From Caulobacter sp. (GTDB taxonomy: Bacteria; Pseudomonadota; Alphaproteobacteria; Caulobacterales; Caulobacteraceae), in contig JAQGIP010000077.1 in assembly GCA_028291055.1 (NCBI GenBank), positions 62,001-126,000 on the forward strand: a stretch of DNA of 64,000 nt, given 5' to 3'. A program made the translations under genes and the position numbers. Below are positions 1-8,944 of this stretch, piece by piece; position 1 is the first letter of the stretch, and each line of letters begins with the position of its first letter. The notes beneath the pieces were generated by a model that was not told the origin of the DNA, made no database searches, and saw only the letters and a list, made by a program, of their open reading frames with translations.

Positions 1-766
1 TGGCGTGCTGGGTGCCGCTGGCCGTGGTGAAGATCTGGTCGTTGACGGGCGAGGCGCCGGCCGTGTCCATCCACCAGGCGGTCTTGTAGGTGGCGACCTC
101 GGCGGACGAGCCGATGCGCACGGCCATGGAGAAGGGCACCAGGCCGATCTTCACCGGGTGCGGCTCGGTCGAGCGCGCGGCGGCGGTCGACAGGGTGTCG
201 ACCAGGTTGGTGGCGGCGACCTTCAGGTTCACCAGCTTGTTGTTGCTGGCCATGGAGCCGGTGTTGTCCAGCACCATCACCACTTCCAGCTTGTTGATCG
301 AGCGCACGACTTCGGACTCCGCGCCCACGGTCATGTCGCCGTTCAGCCAGAGATTGGCGATGATCGGCTTGACCTTCAGGGTCGCCGTGCCGATCACTGT
401 GGAGCCGCTGGCGTGGAAGTCGGAGGCGGTGAGGGTGGCGTCCTTGAGGCCTGTCAGCTGGCCGCCCAGGGCGGCGTCGCCGATGGTCTTGAGCTGGGGG
501 TCGGTGGTGGCCGACGAGCGCGCCGCCATCAGGGTCGCGGCGTCCAGGGCGTCCTGAAGCTGCTTGCGCTGGGTCGAGGCGCGGTCAACGTCGACCAGGC
601 CGAACGACAGGACGGCCAGCGGCAGGGCCATGACGGCGAACTGCACGGCCACGGCGCCGCGTTTGGCGCGCGCGAAATCGTTCAGCTGATGACCGAACGC
701 CCGCACCAGACGGGCCCAGTCCAGACGGGCCCGGTCCAGACGGGCAAGTCCCGAAATACGCCCCAT
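1..766 (-). CDS. TadG-like Flp pilus assembly protein with vWA domain (3' end outside window)
   Basis: The frame is open from an ATG at 766 to the window edge, so the C-terminus is missing (255 residues seen). After a basic N-terminal stretch there is one hydrophobic segment (about residues 37-60) typed like the Tad/TadE-G anchor (RGAVAVQFAVMALPLAV), followed by a region ending in VVMVLDNTGSM, which is the DxTxS-type MIDAS motif of a von Willebrand A domain. This layout is that of TadG-type proteins of the Flp/Tad pilus system, anchored in the inner membrane with the vWA domain outside. No other tad genes are visible here. The N-terminus holds a threefold 15-bp tandem repeat (706-750) giving repeated ARLD-type residues. 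Family assignment is good; the exact role is inferred. Confidence 0.82.
   Translation of the reverse strand, partial: MGRISGLARLDRARLDWARLVRAFGHQLNDFARAKRGAVAVQFAVMALPLAVLSFGLVDVDRASTQRKQLQDALDAATLMAARSSATTDPQLKTIGDAALGGQLTGLKDATLTASDFHASGSTVIGTATLKVKPIIANLWLNGDMTVGAESEVVRSINKLEVVMVLDNTGSMASNNKLVNLKVAATNLVDTLSTAAARSTEPHPVKIGLVPFSMAVRIGSSAEVATYKTAWWMDTAGASPVNDQIFTTASGTQHA
706..750. repeat. three 15-bp tandem repeats inside the TadG-like gene
   Basis: Three consecutive 15-bp units begin with ccagacgggc at 706, 721 and 736; the last diverges at its end. They encode a repeated RLDRA/RLDWA/RLVRA stretch in the cytoplasmic N-terminus of the pilus protein. Because the unit is a multiple of three, copy-number change would keep the frame. 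Confidence 0.85.
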
Positions 767-981
767 CTCACTACTCCGGCGCCGCGCACGAGTTCGCCCG
801 CGGTCGTTACGGGTAGAATGGGGTCAACGCGGTAAACGAAGGGGCCAACAAGGATGGTGAACGGCCAAATTGCCGCACACGGACAGGCGGTTAAGGGTGA
901 AGGCCGCCTGTCGGGAGAGCCGGGGCGGCCGCCGCCTCCCCCACAGCGGGAAAAACGGCGGCGCTTGTTAAGGCTGGCTGT

Positions 982-2829
982 TTACCAGCCGCACTTCTGG
1001 CCCTTGGTTTCCTTCTTCAGCCATACGGTCAGCGGCGCGAAATAGTCGGAGATGGCGCTGGCATCGAGATCCTTCTCGCCGGTGAAGGCTTCCAGCGCCT
1101 CGGGCCAGGGCCGCGACTGGCCCATGGCCAGCATGGTGTTGAACTTCGCCCCGACCGCCTTGTTGCCGTAGACGGAGCAGCGGTTCAGCGGCCCCTTCCA
1201 GCCGGCCTGGCGGCAGGCGGCGCGGTAGAACTGGTACTCATAAATGTCGGCCAGGAAGTAGCGCATGTAGGGCGTCGAATCGGCCACGTGGTATTTGGCG
1301 CCCGGATCGAAGGCGTCGGCCGGGCGCGGGCCCGGCGGGGTGATGCCCTGGTATTTGGTGCGCAGCGCCCACCAGGCCTCGTTGTAGTGGGCCGGGTCGA
1401 CCTTGCCGGAGAAGACCTCCCAGCGCCATTTGTCGACCAGCAGGCCGAAGGGCAGGAAGGCCACCTTGTCCAGCGCGCGCTTGAGCAGGAAGGGGATGTC
1501 GGCGTCCGGCCCCGGCACGGTGTCGATCAGGCCGATCTGCTTCAGATAGGTGGGGGTGAGCGCATTCATGCCGGCGAAGTCGCCGATGGCCTCGTGGAAG
1601 CCGTCGTTCGCGCCGTTCTTGAACAGGAACGGTTGGTTGGCGTAGGCGCGCTGGTACATGTTGTGGCCCAGCTCGTGGTGGACGGTGAAGAAGTCGTCCT
1701 CGTTGACCCGGGCGCACATCTTGATGCGCACGTCCTTGTCGTTGTCCACGTCCCAGGCCGAGGCGTGGCAGACCACCTCGCGGTCGCGCGGGCGGGTGAT
1801 CTGGGAGCGTTTCCAGAAGGTCTCGGGCAGCGGGTCGAAGCCAAGCGAGGTGTAGAAGCCCTCGCCCGTCTTCATCAGCTTGATGGCGTCGAAGCTGTTG
1901 GCGGTCAGCCGTTCGGTGAGGTCGTAGCCCAGCCCGGGGCTGTCGGTCGGTTTGACGATGTCATAGATGTTGCCCCATTCCTGGGCCCACATGTTGCCGG
2001 TCAGGTCGGCGCGGATCGGGCCGGTCTTGGGCTGGACCGCGTCGCCGTATTTGGCGTTCAGGCGCATGCGCACATAGCAGTGGAGCTGCTTGTAGAAGGG
2101 CGCGACCTGGTCCCACAGGGCGTCGGTCTTGGCCGCGAACTTGTCGGGGTCCATGTCGTACCAGGAGCGCCACAGGGCGCCGGTGTCCTTGTAGCCCAGG
2201 CCCACCGAGCCCTCGTTGGCCAGGGTGACCAGCTTGGCGTAGTCGGCGACCATCGGCTTGGCGATGGCGTGCCAGCCCTCCCAGATGGCCTTGATCCTGG
2301 CCGGGTCGCGCTCGGTGCGCAGCATGTCGTCGAGGTCGTCGAGGCTGTAGGTCTTGCCGTCGATGACCACCTTGCCGGTGGAATACTGGGTGTCGAGGCG
2401 GGCCTGGATGTTGGCCAGCTCCTGGGCGGCGCCGGGCCGGTCGGGGGCGGGCATCACCAGCCCCTGCTTCAGCAGGTAGAGTTTGCGCCGGGTGACCGGG
2501 TCGACGTCGACGCTGTCGAAGCGCGCGGCCCCCTTGGCGTATTTCACCGCCATGTCGTTGGCCTCGGCCCCGGCCTTGGCGGCCAGCCAGTTGGTGTCGT
2601 CGGTGATGTTGGTGTTCTGAACCCAGGCGGCGCGGGAGGCGTATTCGCTGACGGCGGCGAGGTCGGTCTCGGCCTGGGCGATGAAGGCCTTGGCCTGGTC
2701 GGCGGTGGGCGGCGAAGCGGGCGCCTGTCGCGCGATGCTCTCGCCCGGCGCCACGGCGAAGGCGGCGGCGATGCCGATGCCGCTCGCCAGGGCGGCGGCG
2801 CAGCAGGCCGCCAGCAGCTTGGTCTTCAT
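982..2829 (-). CDS. M2 family zinc dipeptidyl carboxypeptidase (ACE-like)
   Basis: A 615-residue secreted metallopeptidase. The sequence has the zinc motif HHELGH followed about 24 residues later by GFHEAIGD, the two signatures of peptidase family M2 (angiotensin-converting-enzyme family), which removes C-terminal dipeptides. The N-terminus from the chosen ATG at 2829 ([17 protein letters not shown]) is a clear signal peptide, so the enzyme is expected in the periplasm. A longer frame reaches 2877, but the ATG at 2829 has GAGGA just upstream and starts the signal peptide, so it is preferred. The gene stands alone, with mtgA upstream on the same strand. Bacterial M2 enzymes are known in Caulobacterales and Xanthomonadales; the physiological substrate is unknown. 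Confidence 0.92.
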   Translation of the reverse strand: MKTKLLAACCAAALASGIGIAAAFAVAPGESIARQAPASPPTADQAKAFIAQAETDLAAVSEYASRAAWVQNTNITDDTNWLAAKAGAEANDMAVKYAKGAARFDSVDVDPVTRRKLYLLKQGLVMPAPDRPGAAQELANIQARLDTQYSTGKVVIDGKTYSLDDLDDMLRTERDPARIKAIWEGWHAIAKPMVADYAKLVTLANEGSVGLGYKDTGALWRSWYDMDPDKFAAKTDALWDQVAPFYKQLHCYVRMRLNAKYGDAVQPKTGPIRADLTGNMWAQEWGNIYDIVKPTDSPGLGYDLTERLTANSFDAIKLMKTGEGFYTSLGFDPLPETFWKRSQITRPRDREVVCHASAWDVDNDKDVRIKMCARVNEDDFFTVHHELGHNMYQRAYANQPFLFKNGANDGFHEAIGDFAGMNALTPTYLKQIGLIDTVPGPDADIPFLLKRALDKVAFLPFGLLVDKWRWEVFSGKVDPAHYNEAWWALRTKYQGITPPGPRPADAFDPGAKYHVADSTPYMRYFLADIYEYQFYRAACRQAGWKGPLNRCSVYGNKAVGAKFNTMLAMGQSRPWPEALEAFTGEKDLDASAISDYFAPLTVWLKKETKGQKCGW

Positions 2830-2925
2830 GAGACGCGTCCTCTCGGATGGGCGGCGGCGATCCCGGCCGGCCGGCATGGGCGCATCGAAGGCTTAGCCGG
2901 CGGGTGCGTCAAGCCAAACGGTTAA

Positions 2926-3984
2926 TCAGCGCAGGCAGCCGTCCAACCCGTCGCGGTCCACCGCACCCTCCGCCGCCCCGATCCGCCGCGAGCGCCGGGC
3001 CACATAGGCGCCGGGCGTGTCGGCCTGCCACTTCAGCGGCCGGGGCAGGATGGCGGCCAGGCGCGCGGCCTGGGACGGGTTGAGCGCGGCGGCGGAGACG
3101 CCGAAGTTCCGCTGGGCGGCGGCCTCCGCCCCATAGACGCCCGGGCCCCATTCGATGCTGTTGAGATAGACCTCCATGATCCGGCGCTTGCCCCACAGGG
3201 TCTCGATCAGCACCGTGAACCAGGCCTCGAAGCCCTTCCTGACGTAGGAGCGGTCAGGCCACAGGAAGACGTTCTTGGCGGTCTGCTGGCTGATGGTCGA
3301 GCCGCCCCGGATGCGGTTGGGGCGCCGGGCATTGGCGGTCATGGCCTTTTGCATCGCCGCGAAATCGAAGCCGTGGTGTTCGCAAAACCGCGCGTCCTCC
3401 GCCCCGATCACCGCGCGGGCCAGGGTCGGCGAGATCCGGCTCAGCGGCCGCCAGCGGTGGTCGATGCCGTGGCCGTCTCCCAGCCGCAGGATCATCAGCC
3501 AGGTCAGCGGCGGCGGCACGACGCGATAGACCAGGGTCATGGCAATCGGGCCCGCGATCAGCACGATGAAGGCCAGGACCAACGCGCGGCGCAGCCAGCG
3601 GCCGACGCGGCCGGGCCCGCGGACGGCGGGTTTCGGCGGCCGAGCGTCCTCCGGCGCGAATACCGGGGGCAGCGGGACGGGCGGCGGGGGCGGCGCCTCG
3701 TCTTCGGCCTCGTCCTCATCCGGATTCGGTGCGGGCGGCGGCAGCGGGAGGGCGGCGTCTTCGTCCTCGTCGGCGGGCTCGCGGGCGGGATGGAAGGGCT
3801 CGGCCGTCTTCAGGATGTCGTCGGAAGACGAATCCGGCGCGGCATCCTGCGGAATAGAATCGGGCTCGGATTCAGGTTCACCCTCGGGCTCCGGTCCGGT
3901 CTCCTCGAGTGGAGGCGACACGGGAAGCGTCTCCGGGAACATGTCCGGAGTCTCGTCGTCGCGTTCATCGTCGGGTCCGCTCAC
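2926..3984 (-). CDS. mtgA: monofunctional biosynthetic peptidoglycan transglycosylase
   Basis: Residues about 180-330 form a glycosyltransferase 51 domain: the catalytic region [14 protein letters not shown], then [13 protein letters not shown] and [19 protein letters not shown]. There is no transpeptidase domain, so it is the monofunctional MtgA type, polymerising lipid II into glycan strands at the outer face of the inner membrane. A single membrane helix lies at about 132-155. Ahead of it is an unusual 120-residue cytoplasmic extension very rich in Asp, Glu and Pro. The start is GTG at 3984, supported by GGAGG five bases upstream. Confidence 0.93.
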   Translation of the reverse strand: MSGPDDERDDETPDMFPETLPVSPPLEETGPEPEGEPESEPDSIPQDAAPDSSSDDILKTAEPFHPAREPADEDEDAALPLPPPAPNPDEDEAEDEAPPPPPVPLPPVFAPEDARPPKPAVRGPGRVGRWLRRALVLAFIVLIAGPIAMTLVYRVVPPPLTWLMILRLGDGHGIDHRWRPLSRISPTLARAVIGAEDARFCEHHGFDFAAMQKAMTANARRPNRIRGGSTISQQTAKNVFLWPDRSYVRKGFEAWFTVLIETLWGKRRIMEVYLNSIEWGPGVYGAEAAAQRNFGVSAAALNPSQAARLAAILPRPLKWQADTPGAYVARRSRRIGAAEGAVDRDGLDGCLR

Positions 3985-4079
3985 GCAGCCTCCGGGCCGG
4001 CCAACCCAAGACCCCTTGCCTTGACGTGACGGTGCGATGCTAGCCAGTGAAGACGGGCCGCGAAAGCAAGGATCAACCG

Positions 4080-4739
4080 ATGAATGTCACCGATGCGGTC
4101 GCCGCGCGCGTTTCCATCCGCGCCTTCAAGCCCGACCCGGTCTCCGGCGCGGTGGTGCGCGAGATGCTGGAGGCCGCGCAGCGCGCACCGTCCGGCGGCA
4201 ACCTGCAGCCGTGGCGGGTGTTCGCCCTGACCGGCCAGCCGCTGGAGGCGCTGAAGGCCAAGGTGGCGGCCAACATCGGCGGCGAAGAACCGCAATATGA
4301 CGTCTATCCGCCCGACCTGTGGGACCCCTTCCGCACGCGCCGCTTCCAGTGCGGCGAGGACCTGTACGCGACCATCGACATTCCGCGCGAGGACAGGCCG
4401 GCGCGGCTGCGGCAGCTTTTCAAGAACACCCAGTTCTTCGGCGCCCCTGTGGGGCTGTTCTTCTTCCTGGACCGCAAGCTGGGCCCGCCGCAGTGGGCGG
4501 ACGTGGGGATGTATATGCAGTCGCTGATGCTGCTGGCCGTGGAGCGGGGGTTGGCGACCTGCGCCCAGGAGTTCTGGGCGCGCTATCCCACGGCGGTGGC
4601 CGACAGCCTGGGGGTGGCCGACGACCACATCCTGTTTTCCGGCATGGCGCTGGGCTATGCGGACGAGGACGCGCCGATCAACGCCCTGCGCACCCGGCGC
4701 GATCCGTTCGACGTGTGGGCGGAGATGCGGGGGTTCTAG
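4080..4739 (+). CDS. nitroreductase family oxidoreductase
   Basis: A 219-residue FMN-dependent nitroreductase-fold protein. The N-terminus [10 protein letters not shown] with [14 protein letters not shown] is the family signature for FMN binding, and the C-terminal part carries [14 protein letters not shown] and a GMALGYAD motif usual in this family. Such enzymes reduce nitro compounds, quinones or flavin-linked substrates with NAD(P)H; the substrate cannot be read from sequence. The ATG at 4080 is preferred over 4047 because it starts the conserved domain and has AAGGA upstream. It is divergent from mtgA with about 95 bp between. Confidence 0.9.
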   Translation: MNVTDAVAARVSIRAFKPDPVSGAVVREMLEAAQRAPSGGNLQPWRVFALTGQPLEALKAKVAANIGGEEPQYDVYPPDLWDPFRTRRFQCGEDLYATIDIPREDRPARLRQLFKNTQFFGAPVGLFFFLDRKLGPPQWADVGMYMQSLMLLAVERGLATCAQEFWARYPTAVADSLGVADDHILFSGMALGYADEDAPINALRTRRDPFDVWAEMRGF

Positions 4740-4805
4740 CTAGGCACATGGCATTTGATGGGGCGTTCCGCCTGGCGCGGTAAAGCGCGCGTCCCAATCC
4801 CACCA

Positions 4806-4942
4806 TCGTCATCCTCGGACTGGTTCCGAGGATCCCTCTGCCGGCAGCTCGCGAACAATGGGGACGGGCGGATCGGGCGAGGCAATCCCATGCGTGAATG
4901 ATGGTGGACGCAGGGGTCCTCGGAACAAGTCCGAGGATGACG
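4806..4942. repeat. palindromic intergenic repeat (BIME-like)
   Basis: Two arms, each itself a palindrome, face each other: cctcggactggttccgagg near 4814 and cctcggaacaagtccgagg near 4918, with flanking gtcatc/gatgac. The arms are separated by about 75 bp. It lies between convergent genes. The nested symmetry resembles bacterial interspersed mosaic elements; in RNA it would form strong hairpins. Confidence 0.8.
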
Positions 4943-4987
4943 GTTGAGAGAGGTATGAAACGAGGGGAAACCCGCCAGCGGCAGCAG

Positions 4988-5980
4988 TTACAGCCCCGAA
5001 TCGACCACGCCCGCATCACCCTCTTCGTCGCCCCAGGCGACGCGGGAGCCGTCCGCGCTGATGGCCAGGGCGGAGATGGCGGCGCCCTTGGTCGCCTTTA
5101 AGTCCACGCGGCGGCCGTTCTTGAGTTCGAGCACCCAGACGCGGCCATCGTCGAGGCCGCCGGTAAGGAAGGACGTCTGCGGCGTGGCGGCCACGCGCGC
5201 CACCATGGCGGCCTGGTCGTAGCCGACCTCGGCGGCGTCCTTGCCCATGGGGCCGTTGGGGCCGGCGAAGGGCCAGACCACGGCGCCGCTGGAGCCGGAG
5301 GTCGCCAGCATCAGCCCCTTGTCGAGGAAGGCCAGGCTTTTGACCTTGGCGGGATAGCCGCCCATGCGCAGGTCCTTGCTGTCCGACAGCCGCCAGCCGT
5401 GCAGCTGGCTTTCCTGCATCGACGACATCACGAAGCGGCCGTCGGGGCTGAAGGCCACGACCACATGGCTGCCGGCCCACTTCAGGAATGTCGGCTTCTG
5501 GCCCTCGATGCGGGCGAACCACAGGGCCACCCCGCCATAGGTGGCGGCGGCCAGGCGGCGGCCCTTGGCGTCGAAGGCGAGATCCGCCACCGACTTTTCA
5601 TGGGCGAAGGTGCGGGTGAAGGCCGCATCGGCGGTGTCGCGGACGTGGACGTCGCGGCCGGCGGCGAAGGCGATCAGGCCGGAGGCGGGACTGGCGGCCA
5701 CCGCGTCGATCCAGCGGCCCTTGATTTCGGCGAGCGCGGTGGCGACCACCTCGTCGCCCTCGATGCGCGACCAGACCACGCGGCCGTCGTCGCCCCCGGT
5801 GATCAGGCCGAGGCCGGAGGGGTGGGCGCAGGCCGACAGCACGACGCCGTCATGGGCCTCCACGGTGATATAGCCGTCCGGATGCTCGAAGCGCACCGTG
5901 CCGTCGCCCAGCGCGAAGGCGGCGCGGCCGGAGCGGTCGAACAGGGCGGCGGTGACATAGGCGTCGAAGGAGGCGTTCAT
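4988..5980 (-). CDS. WD40-repeat beta-propeller protein
   Basis: A 330-residue protein made of repeated units such as GLITGGDDGRVVWSR, RRLAAATYGGVALW, SFLTGGLDDGRVWVLEL and SALAISADGSRVAWGDEEGD, typical of a WD40 beta-propeller. There is no signal peptide or membrane helix, so it is probably cytosolic and used as a scaffold or binding surface. The start ATG at 5980 has GAGGCG upstream. It is divergent from the ExbD-like gene. No partner can be named from sequence. Confidence 0.85.
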   Translation of the reverse strand: MNASFDAYVTAALFDRSGRAAFALGDGTVRFEHPDGYITVEAHDGVVLSACAHPSGLGLITGGDDGRVVWSRIEGDEVVATALAEIKGRWIDAVAASPASGLIAFAAGRDVHVRDTADAAFTRTFAHEKSVADLAFDAKGRRLAAATYGGVALWFARIEGQKPTFLKWAGSHVVVAFSPDGRFVMSSMQESQLHGWRLSDSKDLRMGGYPAKVKSLAFLDKGLMLATSGSSGAVVWPFAGPNGPMGKDAAEVGYDQAAMVARVAATPQTSFLTGGLDDGRVWVLELKNGRRVDLKATKGAAISALAISADGSRVAWGDEEGDAGVVDSGL

Positions 5981-6174
5981 CGCCTCACGCCATACACAGG
6001 CGGCGCGTGGTTCGCCAGCCGCGCGAACATCCGACCCGGCCGGAAAAACGCCGGTCGCAAAATGCGGGAACCCCCCGGTAACCGATGGGCTTTACTTCGT
6101 GCGTCAACTTCGTCATGGATTTTGGCGAGGGACCATGGCCGCACACGCGCGGCCTCCTAGGGAGACGAGAGAGT

Positions 6175-6600
6175 ATGGCGGCGAAAGTAGGCGGCGGTAA
6201 AAAGGGCAAGTACGACCTTGGCCAGAACAGCGACATCAACGTCACGCCCTTCGTGGACATTCTGCTGGTGCTCCTGATCATCTTCATGGTGGCCATTCCG
6301 ATGGCGACCGTGGCGATCAAGGTGGACCTGCCCCCGGCGACGGAACAGCCTCCGAGCGAAGTAAAGCCCAAATTCATCTCGATCGCCAACGGCGGCCAGA
6401 TCACCGCCGCCAGCATCGACACCGACCTGCCCCACCTGGCGGGCATCCTGCAAGCCAACGGCCTGACCCCGGACAAGTCCGTGCTGGTCCGCGCTTCGGG
6501 CGATGTGACCTATGCCCAGTTCATGGGCGTGCTGAACCAACTGGCCACCGACGGCTATTACAAGGTCGGCCTGATCTCGGAAGACTCCAGCCTGATCTAG
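6175..6600 (+). CDS. ExbD/TolR family biopolymer transport protein
   Basis: A 141-residue protein with the ExbD/TolR plan: short basic cytoplasmic N-terminus, the motif NVTPFVDILLVLLIIFMV containing the conserved membrane Asp, one transmembrane helix (about 20-45), and a periplasmic domain ending with TYAQFMGVLNQLATDGYYKVGLIS. ExbD works with ExbB and TonB to energise outer-membrane uptake by proton flow. No exbB or tonB is adjacent, so this is an isolated copy. The ATG at 6175 is chosen because GGGAGACGAGAG lies upstream and it opens the usual N-terminus; the frame extends upstream to 6085. Confidence 0.93.
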   Translation: MAAKVGGGKKGKYDLGQNSDINVTPFVDILLVLLIIFMVAIPMATVAIKVDLPPATEQPPSEVKPKFISIANGGQITAASIDTDLPHLAGILQANGLTPDKSVLVRASGDVTYAQFMGVLNQLATDGYYKVGLISEDSSLI

Positions 6601-6624
6601 GGGTTTCTTCGAGAGCGAATTCGG

Positions 6625-6655
6625 AAAGGGCGGCTCGCGAGAGCCGCCCTTTTTG
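6625..6655 (+). terminator. intrinsic terminator after the ExbD-like gene
   Basis: Perfect 12-bp stem aaagggcggctc / gagccgcccttt with a gcga loop, followed by a T-rich stretch (tttttgttt). Confidence 0.9.
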
Positions 6656-6660
6656 TTTGG

Positions 6661-6900
6661 GTCCTCCCCAGGCGAGCCTGCAGCGAGCCGGTTGGGGAGG
6701 TGTCGCGCGGCGACGGAGGGGTTTACCGAGTCTCCAGCTAGCCACGGTCTGGCATCGGCGCCGGATGGCGGCACAGACTCCGGCCCTAGAACACGCCCAC
6801 TCTTTGACTCGGTAAGCCCCACCCCGGCTTCAGGCTTCGCGCTGCCCTACGGGTCGCCGTACCTCCCCGGCCGGGTCGCTTGGGCGACCCTGGGGAGCAT
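6661..6900. repeat. imperfect palindromic intergenic element
   Basis: Fills the gap between the ExbD terminator and the COG0523 gene. Facing arms include ggggtttaccgagtc (6718) with gactcggtaagcccc (6806), and an outer pair around tcctccccaggcga (6663) and gcgaccctggggag (about 6884). No coding frame here looks real. It probably belongs to the same general class as the other palindromic elements of this window, though its sequence differs. Confidence 0.65.
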
Positions 6901-6925
6901 GGCTGAAGAGCGCCCGCCCTTTGTC

Positions 6926-7993
6926 CTAAGCCGCGCAGGCCTCGAAGCCGCGCTTGAGTTCGGCTTCATCGAGGTTGCGGCCGATGAAGACCATGCGGCT
7001 GTAGCGACGCTCGGTGGGCGTCCAGGGGCGTTGCAGGTCGCCCTCCAGGATCATGTGGACGGCCTGGAAGACCAGTTTGCGGTCCTCGCCGGCCACGTCG
7101 AGGATGCCCTTGGCGCGCAGGATGTCGGGGCCCTGCTTGGCCAGCAGGTCGTTCAGCCAGGCGGTGACCTTCTGGCCGTTGATGGGTTTGTCGAAGGTCA
7201 GCGAGATGCCGCGCACGGCCTCGTCGTGGATGTCCGACACCGGCCCGTGGGCGTGGTGGTCGTGGCCGTGATGGTCGTGGTCGTGGTGATCGTGGCCGCA
7301 GTCGTCGTCGTGAACGTGACCGTCCTCGCCGTGGGCCGGGTTGAGGAACTCGGGCTCCAGGCTGACGATACGCTCCAGGTCGAAGCCGCCGCGGCCCAGG
7401 ATGGTGTCCAGGGGCACGTTGGCGCGCTGGGCGCGGTGGATGGGGGCCAGGGGGTTGATGCGGCGCAGGCGCGCCTCCACGGCCTTGAGCTCGTCCTCGG
7501 TGACGAGGTCGGTCTTGTTGAGCACGATCTGGTCGGCGAAGGCGATCTGCTCGGCGGCCTCCTTGGAATCGGCCAGGCGCAGCAGCACGTGCTTGGCGTC
7601 GACCACGGCGGTCACCGAATCGAGCCGGGTGCGGGCCTTCACGTCATCGTCGACGAAGAAGGTCTGGGCGACGGGACCAGGGTCGGCGAGACCGGTCGTT
7701 TCGACGATGATGGCGTCGAAGCCGCCCTTCCTCTTCATCAGGCCGGAGAGGACCCGGATCAGGTCGCCGCGCACCGTGCAGCAGACGCAGCCGTTGTTCA
7801 TCTCAAACACTTCCTCGTCGGCCCCGACCACCAGGTCGTTGTCGATGCCCACCTCGCCGAACTCGTTGACGATGACGGCGTAGCGCTTGCCGTGGTCCTC
7901 GGTGAGGATGCGGTTGAGCAGGGTGGTCTTGCCGGCGCCGAGGTAGCCGGTGAGGACGGTGACGGGGGTCAGTGTGGAAGCAGGCTGGGTCAT
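6926..7993 (-). CDS. COG0523/CobW-type GTPase, putative zinc metallochaperone
   Basis: A 355-residue G3E GTPase. Walker A is GYLGAGKT (residues 16-23), the metal-binding CxCC motif is CVCC (69-72), and NKTD is present. A His/Asp-rich segment (about 220-250, [14 protein letters not shown]) separates the G domain from the CobW C-terminal domain. COG0523 proteins deliver or manage metals; those with His-rich loops and Zur control act in zinc allocation. The gene lies 40 bp downstream of a NicO-like membrane protein on the same strand, behind a Zur-box-like palindrome (8684-8696), supporting a zinc role. The metal itself is inferred from context. Confidence 0.92.
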   Translation of the reverse strand: MTQPASTLTPVTVLTGYLGAGKTTLLNRILTEDHGKRYAVIVNEFGEVGIDNDLVVGADEEVFEMNNGCVCCTVRGDLIRVLSGLMKRKGGFDAIIVETTGLADPGPVAQTFFVDDDVKARTRLDSVTAVVDAKHVLLRLADSKEAAEQIAFADQIVLNKTDLVTEDELKAVEARLRRINPLAPIHRAQRANVPLDTILGRGGFDLERIVSLEPEFLNPAHGEDGHVHDDDCGHDHHDHDHHGHDHHAHGPVSDIHDEAVRGISLTFDKPINGQKVTAWLNDLLAKQGPDILRAKGILDVAGEDRKLVFQAVHMILEGDLQRPWTPTERRYSRMVFIGRNLDEAELKRGFEACAA

Positions 7994-8033
7994 GGCGCTG
8001 ATTTAGGCGTGCGCGGTGGGAATCGCCACTGGG

Positions 8034-8666
8034 TCAGTGTTCGAAGAGGATGACGAGCACGCCCAGGACACACAGCACGCCGCCCAGGATGGCCCGTTCA
8101 TAGCGCGCCAGGTTCTCCAGCTTCAGGCGCTGGGCGCCGGCCAGCGACAGGCTGGTGAACAGCAGCATGCCCGCCGAGGTGGCCACCAAGAGGATGGCGC
8201 TCAGCGCCGCGAACCCCGCCCAGCCAAGCTGCACATTGGCCAGGTAGATGGGCAGGAAGGCCTCGCAGGGCGACAGGGCCAGCAGGGTGACCAGGCCGAT
8301 GACGGCGGCGCGGTCGGTGGTGAAGAGCTTGTTGGTGGCGTGGAGGTGGGCGCCGGGCTTCAGCGCGTGGCGGACCAGGTAGAACAATCCAACCGAAATG
8401 AGCAGGCCGCCGACCACGGGCGTGAAGATCTTGCCCAGCAGGGGGGCCGCCGCCAGGCCCGCGCCCATCACGGCCAGGCCCAGCACGATGGTGAAGGCCA
8501 CATGGCCCATGCCGGCCAGCGCCGTGACGCTGAGCGTCTTGCCGGTCGACCATCGCTGGCCGCGCCCGACGATGACGAAGGGCAGCCAATGGGTGGGGAT
8601 CGCCGCGTGCAGGAAGGCGACGGCGAAGCCGGTGGCGGCGATGGAGGTGAAGAGGGCCTGGTTCAC
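8034..8666 (-). CDS. six-helix membrane protein, distant NicO/RcnA-like metal transporter
   Basis: A 210-residue polytopic protein with about six membrane helices. Helix 1 carries His20 and His26 (HAAIPTHW), helix 2 has GMGHVAFT (His55), and a later helix contains LSPCEAF (Cys134, Glu135). This pattern recalls the HX4DH, GH and PC motifs of NicO/RcnA nickel-cobalt transporters and the SPC motif of DsbD-like folds. It also has a short His-containing loop (PGAHLHATN). It is the first gene of a two-gene unit with the COG0523 GTPase. I infer a divalent-metal transporter, possibly for zinc; the family is not one I can name with certainty. Confidence 0.7.
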   Translation of the reverse strand: MNQALFTSIAATGFAVAFLHAAIPTHWLPFVIVGRGQRWSTGKTLSVTALAGMGHVAFTIVLGLAVMGAGLAAAPLLGKIFTPVVGGLLISVGLFYLVRHALKPGAHLHATNKLFTTDRAAVIGLVTLLALSPCEAFLPIYLANVQLGWAGFAALSAILLVATSAGMLLFTSLSLAGAQRLKLENLARYERAILGGVLCVLGVLVILFEH

Positions 8667-8683
8667 GGATGAGGCTATAGCGT

Positions 8684-8696
8684 GTTATAATGTAAC
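8684..8696 (-). promoter_or_regulatory. candidate Zur box
   Basis: The sequence gttataatgtaac is a near-perfect palindrome of the GTTATA-N-TATAAC type known for zinc uptake repressor (Zur) operators in proteobacteria. It sits about 18 bp upstream of the start of the NicO-like gene, where a bound repressor would block transcription. Its AT-rich core stands out from the local GC-rich DNA. The same bases contain TATAAT on the plus strand, so a plain -10 element is an alternative reading. Confidence 0.6.
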
Positions 8697-8843
8697 GGTC
8701 GATGGGGATTCAACGGACGCCGCCATCAAGGGGCCCGCCGCCGGTCATACCCGTCTTGCGCGCACGGGCCGAAGCAGATCACAAAGCCTGTGGAGCCTTC
8801 GCCGCGCCGGCCCGGATTCATTGCCACGCTGGTCCCGGTGGCG

Positions 8844-8871
8844 TTGACTTGAAGCCACCCCTCTGTATAAG
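8844..8871 (+). promoter_or_regulatory. putative housekeeping promoter of rplU-rpmA
   Basis: TTGACT (8844-8849) and TATAAG (8866-8871) are separated by 16 bp. This would start the transcript near 8878, just ahead of the leader hairpin and about 65 bases before the rplU start. Confidence 0.55.
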
Positions 8872-8881
8872 ACGCCTCCCT

Positions 8882-8917
8882 CGCCCACGGGACCACTCGT
8901 GGGCGCGATAATTTTTG
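8882..8917 (+). promoter_or_regulatory. rplU leader hairpin, possible attenuator
   Basis: An 8-bp perfect stem cgcccacg / cgtgggcg (8882-8889 with 8898-8905) is followed by cgataattttt. It lies in the 5' leader of rplU. A stem followed by a U-run resembles a terminator inside the leader, and ribosomal protein leaders (including for L21) are known sites of autoregulation. Function here is inferred. Confidence 0.5.
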
Positions 8918-8944
8918 CGACTAGTCCCTTAAAGGCGATACCTG

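Noticed and set aside
1288-2925. 545-codon open frame on the plus strand
   Set aside because: It is antisense to the M2 peptidase and has no domain.
8680-8700. TATAAT in the Zur-like palindrome as a plus-strand -10 element
   Set aside because: No convincing -35 lies 16-18 bp upstream and a better promoter for rplU exists at 8844-8871; kept only as an alternative to the Zur reading.
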